Shown: piece after piece, positions 1 to 8,807 of the stretch
Layout of the letters: each line of letters begins with the position of its first letter
Position numbering within the stretch: position 1 is the first letter of the stretch
NCBI GenBank assembly: GCA_020637895.1
Contig: JACKJP010000004.1
Coordinates: forward strand, 62,001 to 126,000
Reading direction: 5' to 3'
DNA: 64,000 bases
DNA from: Rhodobiaceae bacterium
GTDB lineage: Bacteria > Pseudomonadota > Alphaproteobacteria > Rhizobiales > Tepidamorphaceae
Position numbers and translations under genes: made by a program
Notes under the pieces: generated by a model
Told to the model about the DNA's origin: nothing
The model's database searches: none
The model's input: the letters and a program-made list of their open reading frames with translations, nothing else

Positions 1-209
1 AGGAAATTTCCGGCCTCAAGATCGATCCGAAGCGAATTGCCTATTACAACATGCTCAATCGCTTCATGATCATTGCCTCCGCGCGTGCCACCGCCTACCG
101 CGTGCCCAAGCTCGGCAAATCGCATCAGGATGTGTTGCTGATGCGGGTAACGGGAATCGTTCCGACGATTTCGGCGGATCTTTCAAAGGCGCTGAGGGAG
201 GTAATCTGA
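1..209 (+). CDS. C-terminal end of a phosphotransferase-like protein (5' truncated)
   Basis: An open frame runs in from the window edge (codons from base 3) and ends at a TGA that overlaps the ATG of the next gene. About 68 residues are visible, with a helix-rich stretch (NMLNRFMIIASARA). Neighbours are compatible with the C-terminus of an aminoglycoside-phosphotransferase-like kinase, a family often found beside acyl-CoA dehydrogenases and small DUF6285-type partners. No catalytic motif lies in the visible part, so the family call rests on context. The overlapping stop and start indicate co-translation with the downstream gene. Confidence 0.45.
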   Translation, partial: EISGLKIDPKRIAYYNMLNRFMIIASARATAYRVPKLGKSHQDVLLMRVTGIVPTISADLSKALREVI

Positions 210-727
210 TGGACCGTACAGATGTTGGCCTGAAGGCCGTGGCAAAAGCGCTGACCGACGTTATCGGGCCTTCGATAGACCCGAAGGACCCGCTCGCGAA
301 GGAACAGCTAAAGCTCGCCGTCGACTACATTGAATTCGTCCGCGCACGCTACGACGACATTCATGCGCGCGAGCGGTTCGACCTGAAGCACTACTCGCGC
401 ATGGCCGATGCCATCGGCAAATCGGGACTGCCGTCTTCTGAGGCTTCGCGCCTTGCCGGCGCACGCGACGAAGCGGCCAGGACGCTGGCAGACGTTGAGG
501 CGACGACACCGCAGGTGCGAACCGCCGCAATGGAACTGGCTGCTGTTGTCGCCGATGTCGTGCAGAAGGCGCCCTCTTTCGGCAGCGAAGTCCGCCACAA
601 GATCGAGATCGCCGTACTTGATGCGACCGACGAACGCGTCGCGATGGAACGCGCCTGGTATCTGCCGATGGGCTTCGATCCGACGCCGCAACTGGCAGGC
701 GATCTTGCCGAATTGCTGAAGGGCTGA
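209..727 (+). CDS. conserved hypothetical protein (DUF6285-like)
   Basis: A 172-residue soluble, mostly helical, charged protein without signal peptide or membrane segment. Its ATG overlaps the stop of the upstream phosphotransferase-like gene, so the two are translationally coupled. Small helical proteins of the DUF6285 type commonly sit directly after such phosphotransferases in acyl-CoA gene clusters, and size and position fit. I cannot verify the domain from sequence alone. The N-terminal half carries an acidic/basic helix (residues about 30-60). Function unknown; a partner or regulatory subunit of the kinase-like protein is an inference. Confidence 0.6.
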   Translation: MDRTDVGLKAVAKALTDVIGPSIDPKDPLAKEQLKLAVDYIEFVRARYDDIHARERFDLKHYSRMADAIGKSGLPSSEASRLAGARDEAARTLADVEATTPQVRTAAMELAAVVADVVQKAPSFGSEVRHKIEIAVLDATDERVAMERAWYLPMGFDPTPQLAGDLAELLKG

Positions 728-808
728 CACGATCGGCGTCCAAACTGCAATATTGCGCTCATCGCCGGTCGCCCGGCGGTGGGCGAATTTTTCCCGGGAC
801 GCAGACGC

Positions 809-1375
809 ATGACCCTTCCGCCACCTGTCGCCAGAACGCCCAACCATACGCGCACCGTAATTTTCGACAGCTTCGAGCGCGAAGACGGGCTTTACGATGT
901 CGAAGCCCGCGTCACGGACCGCAAGCACTTCACTTTTCCCGAGCGCGAGCGCGGCCAGCTGACCCCGGGCACAGCGCAACATGACATCGTGACACGCGTA
1001 ACCTTCGACAAGGATCTGATCGTTCGCGACATCGCGATCGAACTTGCGACCGTCCCCTTCTCATTCTGCGCCGGCAGCACGGCGGCGCTGCCGGGGCTCA
1101 TCGGCCGGTCGCTCGCGCGCGGCTGGCGCAAGAGCATCCAGGAAGTGCTCGGCGGAACCACCGGCTGCACCCACACGCGCGAACTGCTGACGGGCATTCC
1201 GACCATCGCGATCCAGACGCTGGTCTCAAGGGCCGACAAGGAACTGTTTGACGCCGGTGGCACCGACACGCAGCGCACCGAACGGCCCATCTTCCTCGGC
1301 GGCTGTCATACGTGGAGCATGGATAGCCCGGTCGTGGAGGAATATTTCCCGCAATTTGCAGTGAAGCCTGAATAA
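809..1375 (+). CDS. DUF2889 family protein
   Basis: A 188-residue protein resembling DUF2889. It opens with a short proline-rich N-terminus, then an arginine/histidine strand, then the acidic EREDGLYDVEARVTD segment (about residues 24-38), and a conserved central Cys/Gly-rich region (FCAGSTAALPGLIG). A GCTHTRELL motif with His and Cys near residue 125 could bind metal. The start at 809 was chosen because the family begins close to the arginine strand; an in-frame upstream start at 779 is possible. It shares strand with the preceding coupled pair and lies 81 bases after it. DUF2889 members recur in acyl-CoA catabolic clusters, but their function is unknown. Confidence 0.7.
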   Translation: MTLPPPVARTPNHTRTVIFDSFEREDGLYDVEARVTDRKHFTFPERERGQLTPGTAQHDIVTRVTFDKDLIVRDIAIELATVPFSFCAGSTAALPGLIGRSLARGWRKSIQEVLGGTTGCTHTRELLTGIPTIAIQTLVSRADKELFDAGGTDTQRTERPIFLGGCHTWSMDSPVVEEYFPQFAVKPE

Positions 1376-1517
1376 GTTCGCGGCAAACCGCCTAAGCACC
1401 GATCTGAACGGGATTCGGTTGATCGTCGCGCTGAATCTGGTTTATCAATTTCCCAATGGTTGAGCCTTTTACAACAGCGGCCGATGAACGGCCGGCAACA
1501 CGAGTTGGGAGAAAACG

Positions 1518-2378
1518 ATGACTTCAGATAGTGGCCGCGTCTGGCTTGTTACCGGTTGCGATTCCGGCATGGGACACCACATCGCCGAAACGGCGTTGAA
1601 AAACGGCGACAGCGTCGCCGCGACAATACTGGCGAAAGGCGACACAGGGCCGCTCAGCGAAAAATACGGCAACCGATGCCGTTACTATCACCTCGACGTG
1701 CGCGACACGGCCATGGTCAAGGAAGTCGTTGCCCGCGCGGAGCGGGATTTCGGCCGCATCGACGTGCTGATGAACAATGCCGGGTATGGCTTGCACGGCG
1801 CGCTCGAGGAAACGGCCGAGGACGAGTATCGCCGGCTTTTTGACGTCAATGTCTTCGGCCTTTCAGAAGTCACCCGGGCGGCGTTGCCCGGAATGCGCGC
1901 CCGGCGCGCGGGACGCATCATCAACACCGCATCACTGGCCGGATTTGCCGGCAAGATGGGCCTCGCCTTCTACTGCGCCTCCAAATTCGCGGTGGCCGGA
2001 CTTTCCGAAGCGCTCGCAGCCGAAGTCGGCCCGCTTGGCATCAAGGTGACCGTTATCGAGCCGGGCAGCTTCCGCACCGAATTTGCCGGAACATCCCTTG
2101 CGGGCGCGCGGGACATCATTGACGACTACGCCGATACCGGCGGCATTTTCCGCAAGGGTATCGTGGCGAAAAACGGTTTGCAGCCCAACGATCCGGCAAA
2201 GCTTGGCGATGTGATCTGGACGTTATCCAATATCGAGAACCCGCCCATGCATCTGCCGATTGGCGAGGACAGCCTGCTCGAGCTTCTTGGAAAGCTGGAA
2301 GCAACCCGCAAGGACGCGGAGCAATGGCGGGAACTCTCTTCATCCACCTATTTCGACGACGTCAAGGCGTCAGCCTGA
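1518..2378 (+). CDS. short-chain dehydrogenase/reductase (classical SDR)
   Basis: A 286-residue NAD(P)-dependent oxidoreductase. The cofactor motif TGCDSGMG is at residues 12-19, NNAG at 85-88, and the catalytic pair Tyr152/Lys156 lies in YCASK. The long C-terminal part and GYGLHGALEE after NNAG resemble the retinol/17-beta-hydroxysteroid dehydrogenase-like SDRs that act on hydrophobic alcohols or ketones. A clear ribosome site (GGGAGAA) precedes the ATG. Transcribed rightward toward the convergent liv operon, with a 10-bp hairpin just after the stop. Substrate not predictable. Confidence 0.9.
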   Translation: MTSDSGRVWLVTGCDSGMGHHIAETALKNGDSVAATILAKGDTGPLSEKYGNRCRYYHLDVRDTAMVKEVVARAERDFGRIDVLMNNAGYGLHGALEETAEDEYRRLFDVNVFGLSEVTRAALPGMRARRAGRIINTASLAGFAGKMGLAFYCASKFAVAGLSEALAAEVGPLGIKVTVIEPGSFRTEFAGTSLAGARDIIDDYADTGGIFRKGIVAKNGLQPNDPAKLGDVIWTLSNIENPPMHLPIGEDSLLELLGKLEATRKDAEQWRELSSSTYFDDVKASA

Positions 2379-2390
2379 CCGGCAGTCGGC

Positions 2391-2414
2391 AGGGCGCGGT
2401 CACAACCGCGCCCT
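2391..2414. terminator. hairpin between convergent genes
   Basis: Perfect 10-bp inverted repeat (AGGGCGCGGT / ACCGCGCCCT) with a 4-base loop, lying between the stops of the convergent SDR and livF. No long T-run follows on either strand, so it may act as a weak bidirectional terminator or as an mRNA 3'-end stabiliser. Confidence 0.55.
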
Positions 2415-2424
2415 CGCGCCATGC

Positions 2425-3135
2425 TCAGATATGCAGGTATCTGTCCTGCACTTCGGTGTTGTTCCTGAGCTCTTCTGCGGTGCCTTCGAAGACGATCTCG
2501 CCCTTTTCGAGTACGTAGCAGCGGTCTGACAGGGCGAGCACGAAATCGAGGTTCTGCTCGGCGAGAATGATGGACAGGCCTGCCGCTTTCAGCTCCTGGA
2601 TCTTCTCGCGCATATTGGCGACGATCAGCGGGGCAAGACCTTCCGAAGGCTCGTCCAGCAGCAGCAGTTCCGGATTGCCCATGAGCGTTCTGGCGATGGT
2701 CAGCATCTGCTGCTGACCGCCGCTCAGCAGGCCGCCCTTGCGGTCCCTGAAGCGCTCCAGATCCGGGAAGAACTCGAATACGCGCGCCTCGTCCCAGGCG
2801 GCGATGCCGTCATGTGCGGGCAGCCGGGCGACATCCAGGTTCTCCCAGACGCTGAGGCCGGAGAAGATGCGGCGGTCTTCCGGCACATAACCGATGCCCG
2901 CCTTCGCATTGAAATGCGACTTGCGTCTTGCGATCTCCTGGCCCTTCCAGCGAACCGAGCCGGAACGCGGCGGCGTCAGTCCCATGATGGCGCGCATGGT
3001 GGTCGACTTGCCGACACCGTTGCGCCCGACCAGCGAGACCAGTTCGCCGCGTCGCACATTGAGCGAGATGCCGTGCAGGATGCGGCTGAGACCGTAGGAG
3101 ACGTGCAGATCGTTTACGCTGAGCAGGTCGTCCAT
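2425..3135 (-). CDS. livF: branched-chain-type ABC transporter ATPase LivF
   Basis: A 236-residue cytoplasmic ATPase that energises uptake through LivHM. Walker A is GRNGVGKST, the signature is LSGGQQQ, and Walker B is LLLDEPSEGL followed by the switch region. The start at 3135 (MDDLLSV) follows an AAGGAG ribosome site; a longer open frame upstream only runs into livG. Last gene of the operon, 4 bases after the livG stop. The family transports branched amino acids, but in catabolic clusters many Liv systems carry aromatic or aliphatic acids, which fits the neighbours here. Confidence 0.93.
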   Translation of the reverse strand: MDDLLSVNDLHVSYGLSRILHGISLNVRRGELVSLVGRNGVGKSTTMRAIMGLTPPRSGSVRWKGQEIARRKSHFNAKAGIGYVPEDRRIFSGLSVWENLDVARLPAHDGIAAWDEARVFEFFPDLERFRDRKGGLLSGGQQQMLTIARTLMGNPELLLLDEPSEGLAPLIVANMREKIQELKAAGLSIILAEQNLDFVLALSDRCYVLEKGEIVFEGTAEELRNNTEVQDRYLHI

Positions 3136-3139
3136 CACG

Positions 3140-3874
3140 CTACTCCTTGCCCAGATAGATGCGTTTGACCTCGTCGTTGTCGCGGACCGCCTGCGGTTCG
3201 CCGCTGGCGATGATCTCGCCATGATGGAGAACCGAGATGCGGCTGGCGATCTCGAAGACGACGTTCATGTCGTGTTCGGTGAACAGCAGCGTCAGTCCGC
3301 GTTTCGAGACGATGTCATTGATCAGCTTGATCGCCGCGCGTGTTTCGCCGAGCGACATGCCGGCGGTCGGCTCGTCGAGCAGCAGGAGCTTGGGATCGGC
3401 AGCCAGCGCGACCGCCAGTTCAAGCTGCTTCTGGCGGCCATGCGCCAGTTCGCCGGCGCGGCGATCGGCGTCGTCTGCCATCTCCACCAGATCGAGAAGG
3501 GCAATGGTCTCGTCACGAAAGAGGCCGGACGCCTGCCGGAACGGGTTGAAGTTCAGGCCCCGGCTGGCGATCAGCGCGACCTGCACATTGTCGAACACGC
3601 TCTTGCGCGGGAAGATGTTGACCCGCTGGAACGAGCGCGCCATCCCGATCTTGACGATCTCGTGCGGCTGCATCTTCTTCAGCGGCTTGCCTCGGAACAC
3701 GACCGAACCGCTGTCGGGCGTCAGCAGGCCGCTGACGAGATTGAACAGCGTCGTCTTGCCCGCCCCGTTCGGTCCGATCACCGCGTGGGTTTCGCCCTCG
3801 GCAACCGACAGGTTGACGTTGCTTACCGCGACGAAGCCGCCGAAGCTCTTCGTGGCACCGGACACCTCAAGCAT
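3140..3874 (-). CDS. livG: branched-chain-type ABC transporter ATPase LivG
   Basis: A 244-residue ATPase, partner of LivF. Walker A is GPNGAGKTTL near residue 35, the signature is the LivG-typical LAHGRQKQLE instead of LSGGQ, and Walker B is LLLDEPTAGM. An H-loop histidine lies in LLFTEHDMN. It overlaps the livM stop by 8 bases, indicating translational coupling. Length is normal for the family. Substrate specificity is set by the binding proteins encoded at the operon head, not by this subunit. Confidence 0.93.
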   Translation of the reverse strand: MLEVSGATKSFGGFVAVSNVNLSVAEGETHAVIGPNGAGKTTLFNLVSGLLTPDSGSVVFRGKPLKKMQPHEIVKIGMARSFQRVNIFPRKSVFDNVQVALIASRGLNFNPFRQASGLFRDETIALLDLVEMADDADRRAGELAHGRQKQLELAVALAADPKLLLLDEPTAGMSLGETRAAIKLINDIVSKRGLTLLFTEHDMNVVFEIASRISVLHHGEIIASGEPQAVRDNDEVKRIYLGKE

Positions 3875-4811
3875 TGCGCCGCCCCCTCATGGACATGCGC
3901 CGGCCGATGGACCGGAACATGCCGATAAGCCCGTCGGGCGCGAACATCACGATGAGCAGGAGGATGGTGCCGAGAACGATCGGCCAGTATTGCGTGTACT
4001 GGCTGATGAAGGTCTCCAGGACATAGATCACGACCGCCCCGAGGATCGGTCCGACGAAAGAATGCATGCCGCCCAGCAGCACCATGATCATCACCTGCCC
4101 CGACTGGGTCCAGAAAGCCGATTCGGGAAACATGCCCCGCACGTAGAATGACAGCAGCGCCCCCGCGATACCGGCAAAGGCACCCGCGATCACGAATGCG
4201 ATCAGCCGCATCCGGCGCACGTTCACGCCAAGGAAGTCTGCGCGCGTCGGGTTCTCGCGAATGGCGATGAAGGTCTTGCCCATGGTGGAATTGCTGAGCA
4301 GCCACAACAGCCCGACCGAGACGGCCACGATCGCGAAGGTAAACCAGAAGAAGAGGACCGGATTGCTCATGAAGTCCGGCGCCGTGATGCCGACGAAACC
4401 GTCGCCGCCACCGGTAACCTCTGTCCACTTGAACGCCACCGCCCACACCAGCATTGAAAAGGCGAGCGTCAGGATCGCGAAATAGAGCTCCGTCAGCCGG
4501 ACACAGAAATAGCCGATTATCAGCGCGCAGACGGCCGTCAGCCCGATCGCCGCCGGCATGCTGACAAAGATCGGCCAGCCGAGCCGCGTCTGGAAATAGG
4601 CGCACGCATAGCCGCCGATGGCAAAGAAAGCCGCATGCCCGAAGGAGATCGAACCGACATGGCCGATGAGCACGTTCAGGCTCATCGCGAACAGCCCGAA
4701 GATCATCAGCTGCACGGCCAGTTCCAGCGGATACCGCTCACCGGCGAGCGGCACGAGCGCGAGCGCAACAAAGAGAAGGATCAGGAATATCGTCTGTCCA
4801 CGCGTTGCCAT
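3867..4811 (-). CDS. livM: branched-chain-type ABC transporter permease LivM
   Basis: A 314-residue inner-membrane permease with about eight to nine hydrophobic segments. The family signature GHVGSISFGHAAFFAIGGY lies near residues 50-68, and the conserved cytoplasmic loop (TFIAIRENPTRADFLGVN) that contacts the ATPase lies mid-protein. It shares a base with the livH stop and overlaps livG, so livHMGF is one tightly packed unit. Very C-terminal residues are basic (RRMSMRGRRNA), as is usual for a cytoplasmic tail. Confidence 0.93.
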   Translation of the reverse strand: MATRGQTIFLILLFVALALVPLAGERYPLELAVQLMIFGLFAMSLNVLIGHVGSISFGHAAFFAIGGYACAYFQTRLGWPIFVSMPAAIGLTAVCALIIGYFCVRLTELYFAILTLAFSMLVWAVAFKWTEVTGGGDGFVGITAPDFMSNPVLFFWFTFAIVAVSVGLLWLLSNSTMGKTFIAIRENPTRADFLGVNVRRMRLIAFVIAGAFAGIAGALLSFYVRGMFPESAFWTQSGQVMIMVLLGGMHSFVGPILGAVVIYVLETFISQYTQYWPIVLGTILLLIVMFAPDGLIGMFRSIGRRMSMRGRRNA

Positions 4812-5707
4812 CAGTGCCGCTCCGCCTCAGGCTGGCCGAACAGCCCCCACGGGCGCACCAGCAGCACGCCGATCATCATCACATAGACCAGCACGATCTC
4901 CCATTCGCGGAAGATCAGCGTCCCGAAGACCGTCAGAAACCCGAGGATCAGCGCGCCGACAAAGCTGCCCCACAGACTGCCGATGCCGCCGATGATCACG
5001 ATGATGAAGCAGTCGATGATGACCAGCGCGTCCATGCCCGGATCGACGGCGACGCGCGGCGCGGCAAGCGCGCCGCCGATGGCGGCCATTGCGGCACCGA
5101 TGACGAAGACCGCCGAGAACACCTTCGTGACGTCGGTACCCAGCGCCCCAAGCATCTCCCGGTCGAGCCGCGCCGCCCTGAGGATCCGCCCCCACCGCGT
5201 CTTCTCAAGACCGAGCCACAGGCCGATGGCAACCAGCGGACCCAGAATGCACAGGAACAGCAGATAGGTCGGGTAATAGGTAATACCCAGATTGACGGCG
5301 CCGGACATCATGGGCGGATAGGACACGCTGTATTGCAGCGACCCCCAGATCATCTTGACCGCGTCCTTGATGATCAGCACCAGCGCAAACGTGAACAGCA
5401 GTTGCAGTAGGTGCTCCTTGTCGTAGAGCCGCGACAGCAGGAACCGTTCGACTACATAGGCGACCGCCGCCATGACGACGCCCGCCGCGATAACGCCGGT
5501 CCAGAAGCCGAGATCGGTCTCGCCGAACGATCCAACGACGCTGTACAGGACATAGGCGCCGATCATGTAGAACGCGCCATGCGCGAAATTGACGATCCTG
5601 AGCACGCCAAAGATCAGCGTGAGCGCGGACGCGATGATGAAGAGGTTCATCGCCAGAGAAAGCGAATTCAGAACCTGAATCGCCATAAAGGTCGGATTCG
5701 TAAACAT
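4811..5707 (-). CDS. livH: branched-chain-type ABC transporter permease LivH
   Basis: A 298-residue inner-membrane permease, the pair of LivM. Hydrophobic segments begin at once (NSLSLAMNLFIIASAL) and the family motif GVLRIVNFAHGAFYMIGAY follows near residues 30-50. The EAA-like loop contains LRAARLDREMLGALGTDV. The start at 5707 (MFTNPTF) has a GGGGGAAG ribosome site; the upstream in-frame start at 5755 adds a non-membrane tail and is less likely. About 100 bases and a hairpin separate it from the binding-protein gene upstream. Confidence 0.92.
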   Translation of the reverse strand: MFTNPTFMAIQVLNSLSLAMNLFIIASALTLIFGVLRIVNFAHGAFYMIGAYVLYSVVGSFGETDLGFWTGVIAAGVVMAAVAYVVERFLLSRLYDKEHLLQLLFTFALVLIIKDAVKMIWGSLQYSVSYPPMMSGAVNLGITYYPTYLLFLCILGPLVAIGLWLGLEKTRWGRILRAARLDREMLGALGTDVTKVFSAVFVIGAAMAAIGGALAAPRVAVDPGMDALVIIDCFIIVIIGGIGSLWGSFVGALILGFLTVFGTLIFREWEIVLVYVMMIGVLLVRPWGLFGQPEAERH

Positions 5708-5761
5708 GCTTCCCCCAAAAGCCGCCTTAGGGCGGTCTGACTTGTATCGATGCATGTGTTT

Positions 5762-5786
5762 CGTCCGCCGGCATCGACGGCGGACG
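5762..5786 (-). terminator. GC-rich hairpin after the first liv binding-protein gene
   Basis: Perfect 9-bp stem (CGTCCGCCG / CGGCGGACG) with a 7-base loop, placed between the binding-protein stop and livH. No T-run follows on the minus strand, so partial read-through into livH or 3'-end protection of the upstream message is more likely than full termination. Confidence 0.5.
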
Positions 5787-5803
5787 GAACCAATTGTGCC
5801 AGC

Positions 5804-6964
5804 TTACTTCACCAGATTGATCGGCGACATCCGTTTCACATCGCTTCCCGCAACGGTTACCACCGGACCATAAAACTCGGCCGCGTCGACGCGGTGGGTT
5901 TTCGCGTCCATCGTTACCGGGCCGAGCGGCGTTTCGATCGTCAGCCCTTCCAGCGCCGCCACGACGGCATCCGGATCGTCCGAACCGGCCTTCTTCATGG
6001 CCTCGGCAATGAAATACATCGCCCTGTAGCCATTGAGCGCGTACATGCCGGTTTCCTTGGTGCCTTCGATCTTGGCAATGCCGTCCTGGAACTTCTTGTG
6101 CGCCTCAGAACCGTCGTAATACCAGAAGTCAAAGGCCCCGGCCCACATGCCTTCAGGATAGTCCTGTTTCAGCTGCGTCGTTACTTCCGTTGAGGCCACG
6201 GAAGCGGCCCAAACCACCTTCTTGCTTTCAAAGAAGCCGAACGGCTTTGCCTGCTTCGCAAAAGCAACGAAGCCGCCGCTGAACAGGGCGCCCAGAACTG
6301 CATCGCACTCATTGGCCTGCAACTGGCTGATAAGGGTGCTGAAATCGTTGGTGCCGAGCTTGACCAGAAATTCTCCGGTGATCGGGATATTGCCGAGTTC
6401 GCTCTTCATCGCCTCGAACAGATCGGTCGTATACGCGTAGTCGTAGCCTGTCATGCAGACTTTCTTGGCGCCCTGATCCTTCAGGATATTGGCAAGATCC
6501 CGGGCTTCGTCATCCGTCGTCTTGATGCCCTGGAACACATACTTGTGCAGCTTTTCGCCGGTGATGCTCTTGGCGCGCGCCGCGGGCGCGAACAGGACAA
6601 CCTTCTCCTGCTTGGCCACCTCTGAAACCGCAAGCGTGACACCCGAACTGACCGCGCCGATGATGGCTTTGACGCCTTCCTTGCTGATCAGTTCCTTGGC
6701 AGCGGCCGAGGCAACGTTCGGGTTCGTCTGCGAGTCGCGCGCGACATATTCGAGCTGTCGTCCGTTGATACCGCCAGCATCGTTGATCTCCTGAACGGCA
6801 AGCTTGACGCCGTCGATCATCGTCAATCCATAAGAAGCGAGCCCGCCTGACGTTGGCAGCACGACGCCAATCTTGATCGGATCGGCCGCGAATGCATGTG
6901 ATACGGCTAGCATGGAACCCAGTACGGCAACGCCGCCCGCGATTCCGAATTTCCAATTTTTCAT
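5804..6964 (-). CDS. periplasmic amino-acid/organic-acid ABC solute-binding protein (LivK type), copy 1
   Basis: A 386-residue type I periplasmic binding protein. The N-terminus is a signal peptide (MKNWKFGIAGG, hydrophobic core, AFA cut site before ADPIKIGV). The LivK-like core follows with PTSGG, the DGVKLAVQEIN helix, and IIGAVSSGVT. The start at 6964 has a GGGAGG ribosome site; a longer frame to 7048 lacks one and would bury the signal peptide. It is a close paralogue of the gene just upstream (7276-8442), with identical blocks such as SAAAKELISKEGVK. Ligand unknown; a carboxylate is inferred from the catabolic context. Confidence 0.92.
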   Translation of the reverse strand: MKNWKFGIAGGVAVLGSMLAVSHAFAADPIKIGVVLPTSGGLASYGLTMIDGVKLAVQEINDAGGINGRQLEYVARDSQTNPNVASAAAKELISKEGVKAIIGAVSSGVTLAVSEVAKQEKVVLFAPAARAKSITGEKLHKYVFQGIKTTDDEARDLANILKDQGAKKVCMTGYDYAYTTDLFEAMKSELGNIPITGEFLVKLGTNDFSTLISQLQANECDAVLGALFSGGFVAFAKQAKPFGFFESKKVVWAASVASTEVTTQLKQDYPEGMWAGAFDFWYYDGSEAHKKFQDGIAKIEGTKETGMYALNGYRAMYFIAEAMKKAGSDDPDAVVAALEGLTIETPLGPVTMDAKTHRVDAAEFYGPVVTVAGSDVKRMSPINLVK

Positions 6965-7105
6965 CGATGTTCCCTCCCTTTCAAGGAACGATTCAATTGC
7001 GCGGCCCTGACAAATCGAAGGTCGCTTGCTGTCAGGCGCTTCGGGCATCGCCCGCTTGCGACTGGACGTGTGCCGCCCGTTTCAACGAGGCTTCACTCAC
7101 ACGGT

Positions 7106-7140
7106 GGTTGAACCATTGGACGCCGCGCCCGTGCTGTCAA
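7106..7140 (-). promoter_or_regulatory. promoter/operator element, copy 1 (upstream of liv binding protein 1)
   Basis: Read on the minus strand: TTGACA, 17 bases, then AATGGT overlapping the inverted repeat GGTTCAACC. The same arrangement, with the same spacing, recurs at 8808-8842 before the paralogous binding-protein gene. TTGACA matches a -35 box; the -10 is poor (AATGGT), which would suit an element overlaid by an operator of the TGGT-N3-ACCA type bound by FadR-subfamily GntR proteins. It lies about 142 bases upstream of the start codon at 6964. Confidence 0.6.
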
Positions 7141-7231
7141 CACGCCTGTTCACTGAACGGCACCGAAAGTTGAGGGTTATCGAAACGCCTGTCTGGCTGC
7201 AGGAGATATCGACGCCGACATGCATCGAGAA

Positions 7232-7260
7232 GGCCGCCCCACCATGGTGGCGGGGCGGCC
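7232..7260 (-). terminator. GC-rich hairpin after the second liv binding-protein gene
   Basis: Inverted repeat GGCCGCCCC / GGGGCGGCC with a partly paired centre (ACC..GGT), just beyond the stop of the binding-protein gene at 7276. On the minus strand it is followed by TTCTC, a weak T-run. Likely a leaky terminator or 3'-protecting stem ahead of binding protein 1. Confidence 0.6.
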
Positions 7261-7275
7261 CTTATCGTCACCTGA

Positions 7276-8442
7276 TCATCTGACGATTTCGATCTTTGTC
7301 ATTTGCTTGACGTCGGTTCCCGGCACGGTCGCAACCTGCCCGTAGAACTCCGGTGCGTTGGCCCTGTGGGTCTTCGCATCCATCGTGAGTGTACCGAGCG
7401 GACCTTCGATCGAAAGCCCTTCCAGCGCTTCCGCCACCTTGTCCGGATCTGTCGAGCCGGCTTTCTGCATGGCAGCTGCAATGAACTTGACTGCACCGTA
7501 TCCGGTGATGGGCCACATGTCGGTTTCCTTGCGCCCCTGAAGCTTTGCCAGAGCCGCAAGATAATTCTTATGGGCCTCCGAACCCTCATAATACCAAAGG
7601 TCCGCAGCCTGCGTCCAAAGCCCTTCCGGGAAGTCGCCCTTCAGAGCCGCGAGCGTCTCGTAGTTTCCGATCTGGGCGCCCCAGACGAGCTTCTTGTTCT
7701 TGAAAAGGCCAAACGGAGCACCCTGCTTGGCAAAAGCGACGAAACCACCGCCAAAGATGGACCCCATGATTGTGTCGCAGGGATCGGCCAGCAACTCGCT
7801 GATCAGCGTATTGTAATCCGTCGATCCGAGCTTCACGAGATATTCCTTCGTGATCTCGAAGCCATTCAGATTGGCCTGGATGCCCCGATGGAGGTCCGTC
7901 GTGTAGGCATAGTCAAAGCCCACCAGACATACCTTCTTGGCACCGATCTTGTTCAGCAGGTCCGAAAACCGTTTGGCATCCACGTCGGTCGTCGCGGCCA
8001 GCTGAAAGATATACTTGTGAAGCTTCTCCGCCGTCAGCGCTTCTGTCTTTGACGACGGAGCGAAGTTGACGATCTTTTCCTGCTTGGCGACTTCCGACAC
8101 GGCAAGGCCGGTGCCCGACAGCAGCGGCCCGATGATGACCTTTACGCCCTCTTTCGAGATCAATTCTTTTGCCGCCGCAGACGCGATGTCGGGCTTTGCC
8201 TGCGAGTCGCGCGCGACGATTTCAAGCATGCTGCCGTTGACGCCGCCAGCCGCATTGATCTCCTCAACGGCAAGTTTGATACCGTCGGTCAAGGAGTTGC
8301 CCAAAGCCGCAACGCCGCCTGAGGTCGGCATGATCACGCCGAGTTTGATTGGGTCCGCAGCGCGAGCGTCGGAACCAGTCACAAATGCAAGTGCGAGAGC
8401 TGCAAGGCTGCTTGCAAGCCCGAGTTTTCCAAAATATTTCAC
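7276..8442 (-). CDS. periplasmic ABC solute-binding protein (LivK type), copy 2
   Basis: A 388-residue periplasmic binding protein, paralogue of the adjacent copy. The start is taken as GTG at 8442, which has an AGGGAGGA ribosome site 8 bases upstream and opens a classical signal peptide (VKYFGKLGLA, hydrophobic core, DARA cut site before ADPIKLGV). The frame continues to 8628, but the added residues do not look like an export signal. Shared features are PTSGGVA, the DGIKLAVEEIN helix and the C-terminal KTHRANAPEFYGQVATV. First gene of the liv operon as transcribed. Two binding proteins for one permease suggests a broadened ligand range. Confidence 0.9.
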   Translation of the reverse strand: MKYFGKLGLASSLAALALAFVTGSDARAADPIKLGVIMPTSGGVAALGNSLTDGIKLAVEEINAAGGVNGSMLEIVARDSQAKPDIASAAAKELISKEGVKVIIGPLLSGTGLAVSEVAKQEKIVNFAPSSKTEALTAEKLHKYIFQLAATTDVDAKRFSDLLNKIGAKKVCLVGFDYAYTTDLHRGIQANLNGFEITKEYLVKLGSTDYNTLISELLADPCDTIMGSIFGGGFVAFAKQGAPFGLFKNKKLVWGAQIGNYETLAALKGDFPEGLWTQAADLWYYEGSEAHKNYLAALAKLQGRKETDMWPITGYGAVKFIAAAMQKAGSTDPDKVAEALEGLSIEGPLGTLTMDAKTHRANAPEFYGQVATVPGTDVKQMTKIEIVR

Positions 8443-8730
8443 GTCAGTTCCTCCCTGTGAAACCATCAGTGCTTTGTTGGACCCGAAGTCGCCGCGTTGC
8501 TGCGGATGTGCTTCCTTCGGGCATTGTTCGGGCTGGTTGTTCCAGTCCACGATTTCTTCGGCCGTTCCGGATTTTCCTGACTGCCCCCCGGGCCGGTCGT
8601 AAGATCGGTCGGCCATCACGTTTCTCAACGAACGCTAATCAGCCTCATTACCACAAATACATGCAACTCGGATAGACGATAAAGTCGCAAAAAAACGCTG
8701 ATTTTCTGGTGCCTCTCGCGAAAAAACATC

Positions 8731-8756
8731 AGGATGAACTGAACTCAGTTCATCCT
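8731..8756. promoter_or_regulatory. perfect 26-bp palindrome
   Basis: Arms AGGATGAACTGA and TCAGTTCATCCT, each 12 bases, flank a 2-base spacer. The symmetry is perfect. On the minus strand the 3' side is followed by GATGTTTTTT, so it could also act as a terminator for the ligase gene that ends 320 bases upstream. A short spacer and moderate GC favour a protein-binding operator or cruciform over a hairpin. Confidence 0.55.
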
Positions 8757-8807
8757 TTGAAAAACAGCCGGCAAGCGGGCTTTACTGCCACCACCTGCGA
8801 CCGCGAT

